Shown here one piece after another: positions 1-10,389 of a stretch of DNA of 64,000 nucleotides (position 1 is the stretch's first letter; each line of letters begins with the position of its first letter). Source of the DNA: Lepus europaeus (lineage: Eukaryota > Chordata > Mammalia > Lagomorpha > Leporidae); contig NC_084850.1 in NCBI RefSeq assembly GCF_033115175.1, forward strand, positions 106,251,939 through 106,315,938. Direction: 5' to 3'. The translations under genes and the position numbers were made by a program. The notes below the pieces were generated by a model. The model was not told the DNA's origin. It did no database searches and saw only the letters and a program-made list of their open reading frames with translations.

Positions 1-96
1 TTTGGCAGTTGCATGATATCCCATGGCTATATTCTCATTATTGTTCTCCCAAGATACAGAACCAACAGAATATGCATATATATGTATATATTTGTA

Positions 97-125
97 TAGA
101 TAGATAGATAGATAGATAGATAGAT
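97..125. repeat. (GATA)n microsatellite
   Basis: About seven tandem GATA units are visible, followed by three AGATCT-like units up to about 140. It is a short simple repeat likely to vary in length between individuals. Confidence 0.9.
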
Positions 126-159
126 CTAGATCTAGATCTACATAGACAGAGCTTTGTCA

Positions 160-300
160 TAAGGAATTGGTTTATGTGCTTTTGGAGGTTGACAGATCAC
201 AAGGTCTGCAGTCAGCAAGCTGAACACCCAGGAGAGCTGATGGTGATGTTCTAGTCTGAATAAAAGCAGGCTCCAATCCCAGATAGAGTCAATGTTTCAA
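160..300. repeat. Old interspersed repeat, family not assigned
   Basis: The text 'ctgcagtcagcaagctgaacacccaggagagctgatggt' style segment (split here only by description) resembles a dispersed mammalian repeat that I recognise by eye but cannot name. It is diverged and has no visible TSD. From 300 to 660 I see only AT-rich DNA with no recognisable feature. Confidence 0.35.
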
Positions 301-661
301 TTCAAATCTGAAGGCATTTACATTTAAAATGCTAAATAGTTGTTTTGGCATTCTGATAGTGAAATTATATTTAATTTGCATTTTCTAGGTTGCATATGTC
401 TTTTGCGATGCTTTTAGTTTTGCTGTTTTGTTTTGTTTTATGTTATATCTGCTTTTTCTTTCTTTTTCATTATGACATCTAAATTCTGGTCTTCTTTAGG
501 ATGATGGTTGCCACCCTTACTATGAGATTATGCAAATACTCTTCTAATTTTAATATTTGTACTTTAAATTCTGAATGAATCTGGAGTTAATTTTTACATA
601 CGTTGTGAGATAAGGATATAGCCCTTTTCCTCCAAATAGAAAGTCAATTACGTGTGTTATC

Positions 662-906
662 CTCCATCTGTTAATCACTTAGCAAATGCCTGCAACAGCT
701 GGGGCTGGGCCACGCCAAGGCTAAGACTAGGAGCCTAGAATTCCATCCAAGTCTCTCATGTGTGTGGCAGGGACCCAAGTACGTGGACCATCATCTGCTG
801 CCTTTTCAAGTGCATTGGTGCATTAGTAGGAAGCTTGACTGGAAGCAGAGTAGCTTTGAACATCCCAAGCAGCACTTTATGCTGCTGCACCACAATGTCC
901 ACCCCT
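662..906 (-). mobile_element. CSINE, old copy
   Basis: The landmarks of an inverted C-repeat are in order: 'ctgcaacagctggggctgggcc', then a 'gtggcagggacccaagta' block, then 'gaagcagagtagc' and the degraded head 'accacaatgtccaccc'. The CT-rich tail is missing. It is diverged and lacks a clear TSD. Confidence 0.75.
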
Positions 907-1086
907 GGGTATAGTAGTTTTATAGATATCGGGTAAGACAAGTTTTGCTAGCTACTATTTTTAACTTTCCTAATTTTATTATCCAATCTTTAGCTATTAC
1001 AGTTAGATATAACTTATAAAATAATTTTATCTAGTTTACATAAAAAGGATAATTAGAACTTCAATAATGTTCTTCCTTAATTGTAG

Positions 1087-1104
1087 GATTTTTTACATTT
1101 TTAT
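1087..1104. repeat. Left target-site duplication of composite half-L1
   Basis: The 18-mer gattttttacatttttat lies immediately outside the poly(T) (inverted poly(A)) end of the element. An identical copy lies at 6566-6583, directly outside its 5' end. Exact identity over 18 bases means one target-primed insertion that is probably young. Confidence 0.93.
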
Positions 1105-1556
1105 TTTTTTTAACTTTATTTAATGAATATAAATTTCCAGTGTACAGTTTATGGATTATAATGGCTTCCCCTCCCACAACTTCCCTCCCACCCGCAACCC
1201 TCCCCTCTCCCGCTCCCTCTCCCCTCCATTTGCATCAAGATTCATTTTCAATTCTCTTTATATACAGATCAATTTAGTATAAAGATTTCAACAGTTTGCA
1301 CCCACATAGAAACACAAAGTGAAACATACTGTTTGAGTACTAGTTATAGCATTAAATCAAAATGTACAGCACATTAAGGACAGAGATCCCACATGAGGAG
1401 CAAGTGCACAGTGGCTCCTGTTGTTGACCCAACAAATTGACACTCTAGTTTATGGCGCCAGTAACCACCCTAGGCTGTCGTCATGAGTTGCCAAGGCTAT
1501 GGAAGCGTTCCAAGTTTGCCGACTCTGATCATATTTAGACAAGGTCATAAAAGACA
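1105..1556 (-). other. L1 3'UTR portion of composite
   Basis: This block aligns by eye, with moderate divergence, to the 3'UTRs of the L1 at 15382 and of the plus-strand L1 at 9040-9490. Shared landmarks are the GGGAGGG-type G-rich run, 'gaaacacaaagt', 'catgagttgccaaggctatg' and the terminal AATAAA plus A-tail. Similarity stops near 1556, where the other L1s continue towards ORF2 and this element does not. Confidence 0.8.
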
Positions 1557-2117
1557 GAGTGAGGATAGTAACCAATGATCCTAAGAGTGGCCTTAACCAG
1601 GTCTGAACAATTATACAGCATTAAGTGGGGAAGAGGACCATCAGGACACACAGGTTGGGAGTAGAGCCATTGGTGGTAGAGTAGAGGTTATGATTACAAA
1701 GGAATGAGGCCCAAGTGCACTAGACAGGGCCTAGAACAAAGGACAGAGTCATTATTAGAGGAGCTAAGAAAGGTGCTAAGCTACAAGTAATTTTTCTGAT
1801 TGAGAGGCAAATAGAACCTGATAGAAGGGGCTTGATAATAATCTGGTGGGCTTTAGGCCTTGTAAATTCAGAGGCCCAGGTCTATCTATCTCTTCACATG
1901 GGGTATATCATAAGGGAGGTGTGAACCTCCTAGGGGAAGGCACTCTGTTGACTTTCATTACTTGGCTGGCCTGGGAGGAGAGCTGGCCAGGTAAAGGCAG
2001 GTGGCATCTCTAACAAGAAATTTACAGTTCTGCCTGCAATGTTGCTGACCCTACTTGGCCATCCCCTCAGCTGCAGTGGTCACTTTGGAAGTTGGGCTGA
2101 GTGAAGGGCTTTTCAGC

Positions 2118-2429
2118 TTAGAGCCAATAAGATCTGTGGCTCTGACCTGGGCATCCTTCGACTCCAGGGCAGGTCCATTTCCAGTGATCCAACTCTTGGC
2201 AGAGCTGCCAGGGCTCTTCACAAGCTGACTTCTGCTGAAGTCCAGGCTTACCACATTGAAAGCCACTGCAGTGGACTGGCCTGTTGGGTCTCCTTGAGGG
2301 CAGATCACTGTACAGATCAGCCATTAATAGGCCTGCCACCCATTGCTTCTGATGCCGAGCTTTCTTTTCCTCCTGGTTTGTGTTAAAGCAGACCAGAGGA
2401 TGCAAGTCAAGGGAGTGCCCAAGTCCCAT
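2118..2429 (-). pseudogene. Possible retroviral Gag nucleocapsid remnant
   Basis: A 103-residue minus-strand reading contains a Cys/His pattern like a retroviral zinc knuckle. Cys77, His82 and Cys87 keep the C-x4-H-x4-C spacing, but the expected first Cys is Trp74. A weaker upstream pattern holds Cys59 and Cys70 with no His. The reading lacks flanking Gag domains and ends at a stop, so it cannot be a functional protein. If real, the non-L1 middle of the composite descends partly from an endogenous retrovirus. Alternative: chance Cys spacing in a GC-richer non-coding stretch. Confidence 0.4.
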
Positions 2430-3586
2430 CTCTAATCTTCGGTGGCCTGAACTACAGTAAGTCTATAGTGACAGGCATGTTCTGTATTAGTTTTTCTAAG
2501 GTAGACAATGCCCATGAGGAAAATTATATTCTCACTTTAAAACTTTCTTTCCCTTTGATCTGAAAGGGAGGTTTTTTCTACTTACTGTATACTTTGCTGA
2601 TGGCGAAGTGAATCTAGCTATGAGATTATTATTTAAGTTCTTATTTTGGCTATGCTATTACAGAAAAATGTTAGCCATCTCTTTTATAAGGTCTAAAGAT
2701 TAAATTGTGCGTCCTACAGATTCCTTCATAATAGAATTAGTTTCCTACCTTGAAGAGAATAGAGAAATAAAAGAACAAGTTGGGCTTAGAACAGAGAAAT
2801 GAGGGAGCAAGTCCTAGATCGCTTGCTGACAATAGCAATATTACATGAATACTTAGCAAACCGTTTCAACCATTAGATAACAACTTAAGAAAACATTTAC
2901 CAGAAGGTCCAATGCCTTCTATAAATTTTAAGAATCATGTATTTGAAGACACCTCTTAAATATCTAACATGGTGTACTTTGTTTAGCCAGTAAACTTAAG
3001 CACAACCATCTAAAATGTTTTTAGTTTCTTTCTACCAACACGTTTAAAACATATGATACACAGATTCAGGTCACACAAATTAAAATGTATCTTTGATTGC
3101 TTTTAGCAGCTTAAATTTATGGACAATCTTATCTATAAGCCGTTTAAAATAAAACTCTTAATAAAATATCCCCATGTGGACATACAATATATACACACAT
3201 ATAACATAACATAATAGACCAATATAGCAATTTTAATAATAGCTTTTAAAATCTTTAACTCTTTTTGTAGATTGCCAATTGATTTGAATTGCTTTTTCTT
3301 TTTAGTAACCTCAGTTAACCATACTTTCTCTCAGTTGGTACTGTTAATACATTATTGGTTTCATCTGTTTACAGAGCCATCCCAAAGTACTGAATACAAT
3401 AAAAGTGGCTGGAAAAAGTGCATAGGAACCTATAGGAGGACAGCTAAACACAGAACCAACAACGCTTTAGTTTTATGAGCAGCACATCATATATAACTAT
3501 GGATGACAAAAGACTTTAAGTCGCCATGTTTAAAATTATAAAGTCATCAACCAACAAGAGGCACTTGCTTACTTCACAGTATTTTT

Positions 3587-3923
3587 TTTTTTGGACAGGC
3601 AGAGTGGACAGTGAGAGAGAGAGTCAGAGAGAAAGGTCTTCCTTTTTGCCGTTGGTTCACCCTCCAATGGCCGCCGCGGCTGGCGCGCTGCGGCCGGCGC
3701 ACCGCGCTTGTTCCGATGGCAGGAGCCAGGTGCTTCTCCTGGTCTCCCATGGGGTGCAGGACCCAAGGACTTGGGCCATCCTCCACTGCACTCCCTGGCC
3801 ACAGCAGAGAGCTGGCCTGGAAGAGGGGCAACCGGGACAGGATCGGTGCCCCGACCGGGACTAGAACCCGGTGTGCCGGCGCCGCAAGGCGGAGGATTAG
3901 CCTGTTGAGCCATGGCGCCGGCC
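3587..3923 (-). mobile_element. CSINE, young GC-rich type
   Basis: Full-length inverted copy: tail 'ttttggacaggcagag' on the left, intact 'ggcggaggattagcctgttgagccatggcgccggcc' type head on the right (described in part). The 17-bp TSD tacttcacagtattttt is exact at 3570-3586 and 3924-3940. It is inserted in the composite half-L1 and is therefore younger than it. Confidence 0.97.
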
Positions 3924-4602
3924 TACTTCACAGTATTTTTGAAAGCACCTGTAAGATTTTACAAGTATTTAACCCTTTAGGCCTCTGGGGCTTTCTCATT
4001 AAGATAACTATCATTCTAGTAACACAAGATCATTAGACTTTTTAATTCTCAAACATTTGTATTAATAGCATTTTCCATTATAGAAACTTAAAGTCTGGTA
4101 CCACATCACATCTTGACAGTCCTTCTAATATAATCCAAATAGCCTGATTAGTTGGTGTCTCTATAAGATGAGAGACATATGTCCTTCGATTTTTTCAGTT
4201 GGGCCCAAACTGGAAAAACCAAAGTCCAGGATTTACTGGAAATTTTTAGAGACCAGATTGTTTGAAACTTTGATTTTTTGAATGCCTGTCAAGAATGCCA
4301 AGAAGGCTCAAAATCCAAAATATCTGGTTGAAATAAGATTCCTTAAAATCATGACATAACATAGACCAAAGTTGATCATTGTTACAAGGTGATTATTCAA
4401 ATCTTTGAAAATAAGCACGTATTTAAATAACCCATAGCTCTTAATAAAAATTCAGCTGTTTTTGAACAATTAGAATTTAACAGACATCAAGAGAACATAA
4501 TAGATTACTTTAACACATTGCTTTAACAGAGCATCAGAGTTTAATTCTATGTCAAAGAGAAATTGAGCTTCCTGTGATCTTTTGCTGTGAGGTTTCCTTC
4601 CT

Positions 4603-5640
4603 TTACCTTCTTTCATATTGGTGACCATGTTTCTGTGTTTCTGTGTGTAACACATCTTTAAGCATCTTTTGCAGGGCAGGATGAGTGGCAACAAATTCTT
4701 TCAGTTTCTGTTTGCTATGAAAAGTCTTAATTTCGCCTTCATTCACAAATGAGAGCTTTGCAGGATATAGTATTCTGGGCTGGCAGTTTTTTTCTCTTAG
4801 TACCTGGGCTATATCTCGCCATTCTCTCCTAGCTTGTAGGGTTTCTGATGAGAAGTCTGCTGTGAGTCTAATTGGAGATCCTCTAAGAGTAATCTGACGT
4901 TTCTCTCTTGCACATTTTAGGATCTTTTCTTTATGTTTCACTGTGGTGAGTTTGATTACAACATGTCGTGGTGAGGATCTCTTTTGGTCATGTTTATTAG
5001 GGGTTCTATAAGCTTCCTGTACTAAGATGCCTCTGTCCTTCTCCAAACCTGGGAAATTTTCTGCTAGTATGTCACTGAAAAGGCCTTTTAATCCTTTCTC
5101 CCTCTCCATGCCTTCAGGAACTCCTAGAACCCGAATGTTGGGTTTTTTAAGAGTATCCTGTAGATTCCCGACAATATTTTTTAGATTTCTAATTTCTTCT
5201 TCTTTTCTTTGGTTTGCCTGTTTCCTTTCCTGTTCTCTGTCTTCTAAGTCTGATATTCTCTCTTCTGCTTCGCCCATTCTGTTTTTAAGGCTCTCTAATG
5301 TGTTTGTCATTTGATCTATTGAATTCTTCATTTCATTATGATTTCTTGTCACTATTACAGTTTCTTGTTCTACTAGTTGTTTCATTTCCTTTTGATTCCT
5401 CCTTAATATTTCATTTTCACGAGAGAGATTTTCTATCTTGTCCATTAAGGATTTCTGTAGTTCAAGAATTTGTTTTTGAGAACTTCTTAATGTTCTTATC
5501 AATTTTTTGAGAACCGCTTCTTGCATTTCTTCGATCTCATCATCTTCATAATCTTGAATTGGGGTGTCTTTTTCATTTGGGGGCGTCATAGTGTCTTCCT
5601 TGTTCTTGTTATCTCGGTTTTTGCGTTTGTTGTTTGGCAT
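4603..5640 (-). CDS. L1 ORF1 protein, intact
   Basis: Encodes a 345-residue ORF1p, the RNA-binding trimeric chaperone that packages L1 RNA in the cytoplasm; this is close to the usual length for mammalian ORF1p. From the ATG at 5640 there is a short basic N-terminus (MPNNKRKNRD), a long heptad-rich coiled coil (roughly residues 45-155, many E/K/L and 'ISDLEDRE'), an RRM-like region starting near 'PNIRVLGVPEG' and a C-terminal domain with the conserved 'LQARREW' motif. The reading stays open eight codons upstream to a GTG, but ATG 5640 is the better start. No stop or frameshift interrupts it. The stop is TAA at 4603-4605. Downstream, where ORF2 should begin, L1 similarity ends after about 40 bases. 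It is expected to be expressed from the 5'UTR promoter if that is active. Confidence 0.93.
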   Translation of the reverse strand: MPNNKRKNRDNKNKEDTMTPPNEKDTPIQDYEDDEIEEMQEAVLKKLIRTLRSSQKQILELQKSLMDKIENLSRENEILRRNQKEMKQLVEQETVIVTRNHNEMKNSIDQMTNTLESLKNRMGEAEERISDLEDREQERKQANQRKEEEIRNLKNIVGNLQDTLKKPNIRVLGVPEGMEREKGLKGLFSDILAENFPGLEKDRGILVQEAYRTPNKHDQKRSSPRHVVIKLTTVKHKEKILKCAREKRQITLRGSPIRLTADFSSETLQARREWRDIAQVLREKNCQPRILYPAKLSFVNEGEIKTFHSKQKLKEFVATHPALQKMLKDVLHTETQKHGHQYERR

Positions 5641-6565
5641 GTTGGAGATACTTGGTTTCTTCACTGTGGTGTTTTTTCTTGTTATACTATGGCTCTATAT
5701 TAAGTGGACTGTCTGCTTTCGGTGGAGCCTTAGAGGCTTGAGATGAGTGTGGCTTGAGAGCTGTGTTTGGTTCCTCAGGGTTGAGGGTGTGTCAAAGATG
5801 ACACTCCCAGGTGAGGTGTGGTAAATCTCTTTCTTTCTTTTTTTTTGATTCAAAAGGGAAGTAATTCTGCACAGCTGAACGTAATTGGAGGTAGTTAGCA
5901 GGCAAATGATATACCCACAGGAGCCAGAGATCGGAAGCTCTTTCCCAAGGACCACACAGGGAATCTCTGCTGCCCTCAGTGTGGGCTCCAATTCTCCTGC
6001 AGTCTCCCACTGGGTTGCCAAGTTAGATGCTAATCTCCTGTTATTTCACCCCTCCCCCCAGAGTCAGGTGTTTCTGCTAGGCTCAGGGCCGGTGCAGACC
6101 TGAGGTCGCCCTGCTTATGACGTATGTCCAAAATGGTGCCTGCTCTGTCTTGCTCGACTTTGAGAGGTGAGCGGAGAGAGAGAAACTTGTGTCCGTATCG
6201 GTCACTTTTTTTGTTTTTTTCCTCTGTCTCTTCTAGTTAGCCAGGTGAACTTTTCCCCACTGAGTTTCAAGCCTCGTTCCCTCTAGCCTCCTCTTTCCGC
6301 TTGCCCACTGGTGTCTCGGGCTTTTGAGGTTTGGCTCACCTCGCGTTCCAGCGCTGGTGTGTTGAGTCTGCCGCTGGTGTCCCGAACTTGGGCTCCCACG
6401 CTCTCCAGGCAGGTCCACTGTGAATCACTAGTTCCGGAAGAGTTTCCTCTGCTGTTTCTTCCCCTACTCTTCCTTGACCCTGCAGTATCTCCACTTATAT
6501 TACACTCTCTCTCCCCCGGACTAATAGTGTGCTCCCTGCCTATTCCGCCATCTTGCCGCTCTACT
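5641..6565 (-). promoter_or_regulatory. L1 5'UTR / internal promoter with YY1-like site
   Basis: A GC- and CpG-richer block of about 925 bp between the right TSD and ORF1. Reading the minus strand from 6565, CAAGATGGCGG occupies about +11 to +21 (plus-strand 6545-6555). This is a YY1 core in nearly the place where human L1 has its YY1 site, which sets the transcription start. Its presence at the very end indicates that the element is not 5'-truncated. Promoter activity is inferred, not shown. Confidence 0.75.
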
Positions 6566-6583
6566 GATTTTTTACATTTTTAT
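6566..6583. repeat. Right target-site duplication of composite half-L1
   Basis: Exact second copy of gattttttacatttttat, abutting the first base of the L1 5'UTR. From 6584 to 6960 I see only AT-rich DNA with no recognisable element. Confidence 0.93.
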
Positions 6584-6964
6584 ATAAAATGAATACAGTA
6601 TGTCTTTCCTTTGAGTTTTCTTTTACATTCTTTAATATGATTTTTATAGTCTTCACATGGTTTCTATACGTTCCTAGTTACGGTAGTACTAGGCAATATC
6701 CATATTAGATTGATGATTGTAAATGCAGATAAGGAGTATTAACTTTTTTTTGTAGCAGGACTTTTACCAATTATTTTTAATTAATTTTAACAGTTTTAAA
6801 GTATCTTGGGATTTCTGGATATAAGGACTAACCAATTATATCTCTATATAATTTTTGTATTGGTAGTTTCACTTTCTTAATCATAAATTTTGTAATGTTT
6901 TTAATATTTTGGCATAGGATTGTATAACTTTTAAAATCAGAAATAAAACCTATTTTATGAAACA

Positions 6965-7265
6965 GCTAATTTTATTTTTTATTTTGATTATATATTTGAA
7001 AGAGAAAGAGATAGTTGTAGAGAGAGAGAGCTCCCATCTTTTGGTTCATTCCCCAAATGCCTGCATTGGTTGGGTTTGGACTGGGACTAAAGCTGGGAGC
7101 CACTCTAGTCAAGTTACTCACCCAGGTGGCAAGAATCCAGTTACTTGAGATATCACTGCTGCCTCCCAGTGTCTGCAGAGTGGGAAGCCAGAGTTTGGAG
7201 TCAGAGCCAAGCTTGAATACAGGTACTCTGATGTGGGATTTAGGCATCTTATAAACCACTAGGCC
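6965..7265 (-). mobile_element. CSINE, old copy
   Basis: Inverted copy with an A-rich tail remnant, a GA run near 7020, 'cattccccaaatgcctgca', and a degraded head ending at 'cactaggcc'. A younger CSINE has inserted exactly at this head. Confidence 0.8.
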
Positions 7266-7587
7266 CTGGGGCCGGCGCTGTGGCGGAGTGGGTTAATGCC
7301 CTGGCCTGAAGTGCCAGCATCCTATATGAACAGCCACTTCTAGTCCTGGCTGCTCCTCTTCTGATCCAGCTCTCTGCTATGGCCTGGGAAAACAGTAGAA
7401 GATGGCCCAAGTCCTTGGGCCACTTCACCCAACTTGGAAGACCCGGAAGAAGCTCCTGGCTCCTGGCTTCCTCAGGCCGTTGCGGCCTTCAGGGGAGTGA
7501 ACCAGTGGATGGAAGACCTCTCCATCTCTACCTCTTTCTGTAACTCTGTCTTTCAAATAAATAAATCTTTAAAAAAAGAAGAAGAAG
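7266..7587 (+). mobile_element. CSINE, type ending in CTTTAAA
   Basis: Starts 'ggggccggcgctgtggcgga' and ends 'tttcaaataaataaatcttt' plus a GAA-rich tail. The 13-bp TSD aaaccactaggcc (7253-7265) matches aaacctctaggcc (7588-7600) with one difference. It lies in the head of the older inverted CSINE. Confidence 0.95.
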
Positions 7588-7642
7588 AAACCTCTAGGCC
7601 AAACACTTGCTCCAAAACAACTGTTTTTTTTTTAAGCTGATA

Positions 7643-7677
7643 TTTAAAAGATTTATTTATTTGAAAGACAGGAAGGG

Positions 7678-7724
<47 letters not shown>

Positions 7725-7981
7725 TTCATCTGCTAATTCCCTCTCCACATTTTCCCAATGGCAGGGCAGGGCCAGGTGGAAGCTAGAACCTGGAACTACA
7801 TCCTGGTTTCCCAAAGGATGGCAGGGGCCCAAGTAGTCGGGACATTTTTCATGGTTTTTCCAATCACATTAGCAGGTAGCTGCATGAGAAGCAGAGCAGC
7901 CAGGGCTTGAACTAGCACTCAAATATGTGATGCTGATGTCACAGGTGGTAGCTTAACCCACCATAAAACAAAGCTAGTCCC
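7643..7981 (-). mobile_element. CSINE, old copy with (GA)n
   Basis: Begins 'aaaagatttatttatttgaaagaca', has a GA microsatellite at about 7680-7721, and ends in a degraded head 'aaagctagtccc'. The central 'ggcaggggcccaagtag' block is recognisable. 7982-8203 shows nothing. Confidence 0.88.
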
Positions 7982-8203
7982 TTAAAGTTTTTACTAAAAA
8001 TAAAAATTATTTGTTCAGAAATAAATGAATAAATTTAACAAGTGAAATAATAAGATCTCTACTACCAATAAGATCAATCACTATTGATTTGACTTATTGA
8101 TTCTGTTTTTATCATTTTTAAATCATTTTTATCATTTTTTATCAGATTTTCAGATTTTAGTAATGCTAGGTTTCACCAAACAAAAAGGAAATATATAAAA
8201 GGG

Positions 8204-8218
8204 AAAAGAAAAATGAGA
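8204..8218. repeat. Left TSD of L1 with 3' transduction
   Basis: The 15-mer aaaagaaaaatgaga recurs exactly at 10037-10051. The A-rich half is weak evidence, but the gaaaaatgaga half is informative and both copies sit exactly at the element's ends. Confidence 0.8.
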
Positions 8219-9490
8219 TCATGCTGAGTGAAATAAACCAGTCCCAAAGGGACAAATATCATCTGTTCTCCCTGATCGGTGACAACTAACCAAGCACCAA
8301 AAAGCAAACCTGTTGAAGTGAAATGGACAATATGAGAAACAGTGACTTGATTAGCCCTTGTCCTGACTGTCGATGAACAACTTAATACTTTATCCCTTTT
8401 AGTATTTTTTTTGTTCTACTTAATACTATTGGCCAAACTCTGTAATTAATACACAATTATTCTTAAGTGAGGAAATTTAACTGAAAAGTGATCCCTGTTA
8501 AATATAAGAGTGGAAATAAGAGAGGGAGGAGATGTACAATTTGGGACATGCTCAATCGGACTTGCCCCAAAGGGTAGAGTTAGAAATGTGCCAGGGGGAT
8601 TCCAATTCAATCCCATCAAGGTGACATGTACCAATGCCATCTCACTAGTCCAAGTGATCAATTTCTGTTTACAATTGATCATAATGATAGGACTAAGAGT
8701 CAAAGGGATAACATAAACAAACTAGTATCTGCAAATACTAACTGATAGAATTAAAAATGGAGAGAACGATCCAACATAGGAAGCAGGATACACAGCAGAC
8801 TCATAGAGTGCCAGACGTCCTAAACAACACTCTGGCCTCAGAATCAGCCCTTAAGGCATTCAGATCTGGCTAAAAAGCCCATGAGAGTATTTCAGGCATG
8901 GAAAGCCAAGACACTGTGGCAAAAAAAAAGACCTAAATGAAAGATCTCTGCAAGTGAGATCCCAGTGGAAAGAATGGGTCATCAAAGAAGGAGGTACCTT
9001 TCTCTGAAGGGAGGCGAGAACTTCCACTTTGACTATGACCTTGTCAAATAAGATTGGAGTTGGCAAACTGAAAAGGCCTTCATAGCCTTGGAAACTCATG
9101 ACAAGAGCCTAGGGTGATTACTGACGCCATAAACAAGGATGTCAATTGTTAAGTCAACAACAGGAGTCACTGTGTACTTACTCCTCATGTAGGATCTCTT
9201 TCCTTAATGTATTGTACATTGTGATTTAATGCTATAACTAGTACTCAAACAGTATTTTACACTTTGTGTTTCTGTGTGGGTGCAAACTGTTGAAATCTTT
9301 ACTTAATATATGCTAAATTGATCTTCTATATGTAAAGAGAATTGAAAATGAATCTTGATGTGAATGGAATGGGAGAGGGAGCGGGAGAAGGGAGGGTTGC
9401 GGGTGGGAGGGAGGTTATGGGGGGGGGGAAGCCATTGTAATCCATAAGGTGTACTTTGGAAATTATATTCATTAAATAAAAGTTAAAAAA
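8219..9490 (+). mobile_element. 5'-truncated L1
   Basis: Starts inside the last codons of ORF2 (the 'ctgagtgaaataaaccagtc' to 'gatcggtgacaactaac' stretch) and continues through the whole rabbit-type 3'UTR, including the G-rich 'gggagggttgcgggtgggagg' type run near 9390. It ends with AATAAA at about 9475 and a short A run (about 9484-9491). The normal L1 end is reached here, yet the insertion continues. Confidence 0.9.
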
Positions 9491-10036
9491 AATAAGAAGC
9501 CATGTTCCAGGTAGGCAGTCAGGAGGGTTCCAAGAACATTCTGTATTTGGCCAAGATTAGGATTTAAGGCTTATCACAAAAAAAGATCTATGAAAAAGAA
9601 AGAGACAATAAACATTGTTAACAATCCATCGTACAAGAATGAAGTACAGGGCACAGTGCAGGTGCCTGAAAATATTTGTTAACAAGCGTACGTAACCCAG
9701 ATCTTGCCGCATTCATCTTAACAGACCTCCACATGTAACCCCGGCTTAGGCGCCACCCTGGTTCCCTTCCTGGGCCAGGGATCTGATCCAGCTGCCATGG
9801 TTACTGCTTTTGAAAATGTGTTTAACTTGGAAGACAGTGCTGTGCTTTAACCTCACGTCTGGCTTGGGGACCGCCCGCTTAGGGAGTCCACACACGCCTG
9901 CAGATGTTTCCGCAAGCTTCATTTGGGAAATTTGTTTCACTCTGGCCTTGAAACATGTGTATGGGAGATTTTTAACATAAGAAGCCCTGCATGCATTGTT
10001 CTCCTTAAATAAATGTATGCAACTGTTAAAAAAAGA
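9491..10036 (+). other. 3'-transduced non-L1 segment
   Basis: About 545 bp that do not resemble L1, lying between the L1 poly(A) site and the right TSD. It ends with its own AATAAA at 10008-10013 and an A-rich tail starting about 14 bases later, the normal spacing for cleavage and polyadenylation. This is the layout of L1 readthrough past a weak poly(A) signal. The segment should be a copy of DNA that lies 3' of the source L1. No ORF of interest is present. Confidence 0.8.
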
Positions 10037-10344
10037 AAAAGAAAAATGAGAAAGATAATGCAAACTATTTGACGTGGTCCTGCTCATGTGAAGTAAATGT
10101 AACTGTCTCACCTATAGAAGAACATTCTGAGTTTCAGACTCTTCACACTGTGCTCGTGATTAATGGCTTGCATTTTTAGGACAATAGATGTGGGGAAATA
10201 CATCCAATTTGTTACTATCAAATAGAACAAAGTCAGTAGGTTCACTTGAAGAGTGAAAAAGATATTTAGATTTATTTCATTTCTTAGTTGAACAAGTTGA
10301 GATAAACAAGCTGATTCCCAATCTCCCATTTTTAAAATCGTATT

Positions 10345-10389
10345 TAAAATCGTCGTCGTCGTCATCATCATCATCATCATCATCATCAT
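10345..10389. repeat. (GTC)n(ATC)n microsatellite
   Basis: Four GTC units pass into about nine ATC units. The poly-methionine reading on the minus strand is a by-product of this repeat, not a gene. Confidence 0.9.

Larger units (their letters stand above)
1557..4560 (-). other. Non-L1 middle segment of composite
   Basis: About 2.65 kb after removing the nested SINE. It is AT-rich between about 2450 and 4560 and GC-richer at 1900-2430. I find no long ORF in the element's orientation. The only coding-like trace is a Gag nucleocapsid-like stretch at 2118-2429. The part at 1557-1720 recurs, nearly identical, at 23200-23374, so at least this piece is carried by more than one copy. Confidence 0.7.
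1105..6565 (-). mobile_element. Composite half-L1 (ORF1-only L1 with non-L1 middle)
   Basis: On the minus strand the element reads: L1 5'UTR (6565-5641), ORF1 (5640-4603), the first bases of the L1 inter-ORF spacer (to about 4560), about 3 kb of DNA that does not match the window's other L1s (about 4560-1556), then an L1 3'UTR (about 1556-1105) with AATAAA at 1120-1115 and a poly(A) tail. No ORF2 is present. One later CSINE sits at 3587-3923, so the inserted element was about 5.1 kb. Exact 18-bp TSDs bound the whole structure, showing it moved as one unit. The plan resembles the 'half-L1' (HAL1) elements of mammals, which encode only ORF1p and depend on ORF2p made elsewhere. Whether this lagomorph family has been named I cannot tell. 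Confidence 0.85.

Noticed and set aside
3526..4036. Overlapping open readings of 112, 141 and 66 codons on the plus strand and 114 on the minus strand
   Set aside because: They are translations of the GC-rich CSINE at 3587-3923 and recur at every CSINE of that type (for example 17257, 25290, 48755, 63029). They are not genes.
5662..5664. Start of ORF1p at this GTG codon
   Set aside because: L1 proteins start at ATG. The first in-frame ATG is at 5640 and gives the expected basic N-terminus; the eight upstream codons are probably 5'UTR.
5027..5703. Plus-strand open readings rich in Phe, Leu and Ser
   Set aside because: They are the antisense of the A-rich L1 ORF1 and have no independent support.
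10108..10389. A 93-codon reading starting with nine methionines
   Set aside because: It begins in the ATC microsatellite and has no recognisable domain.
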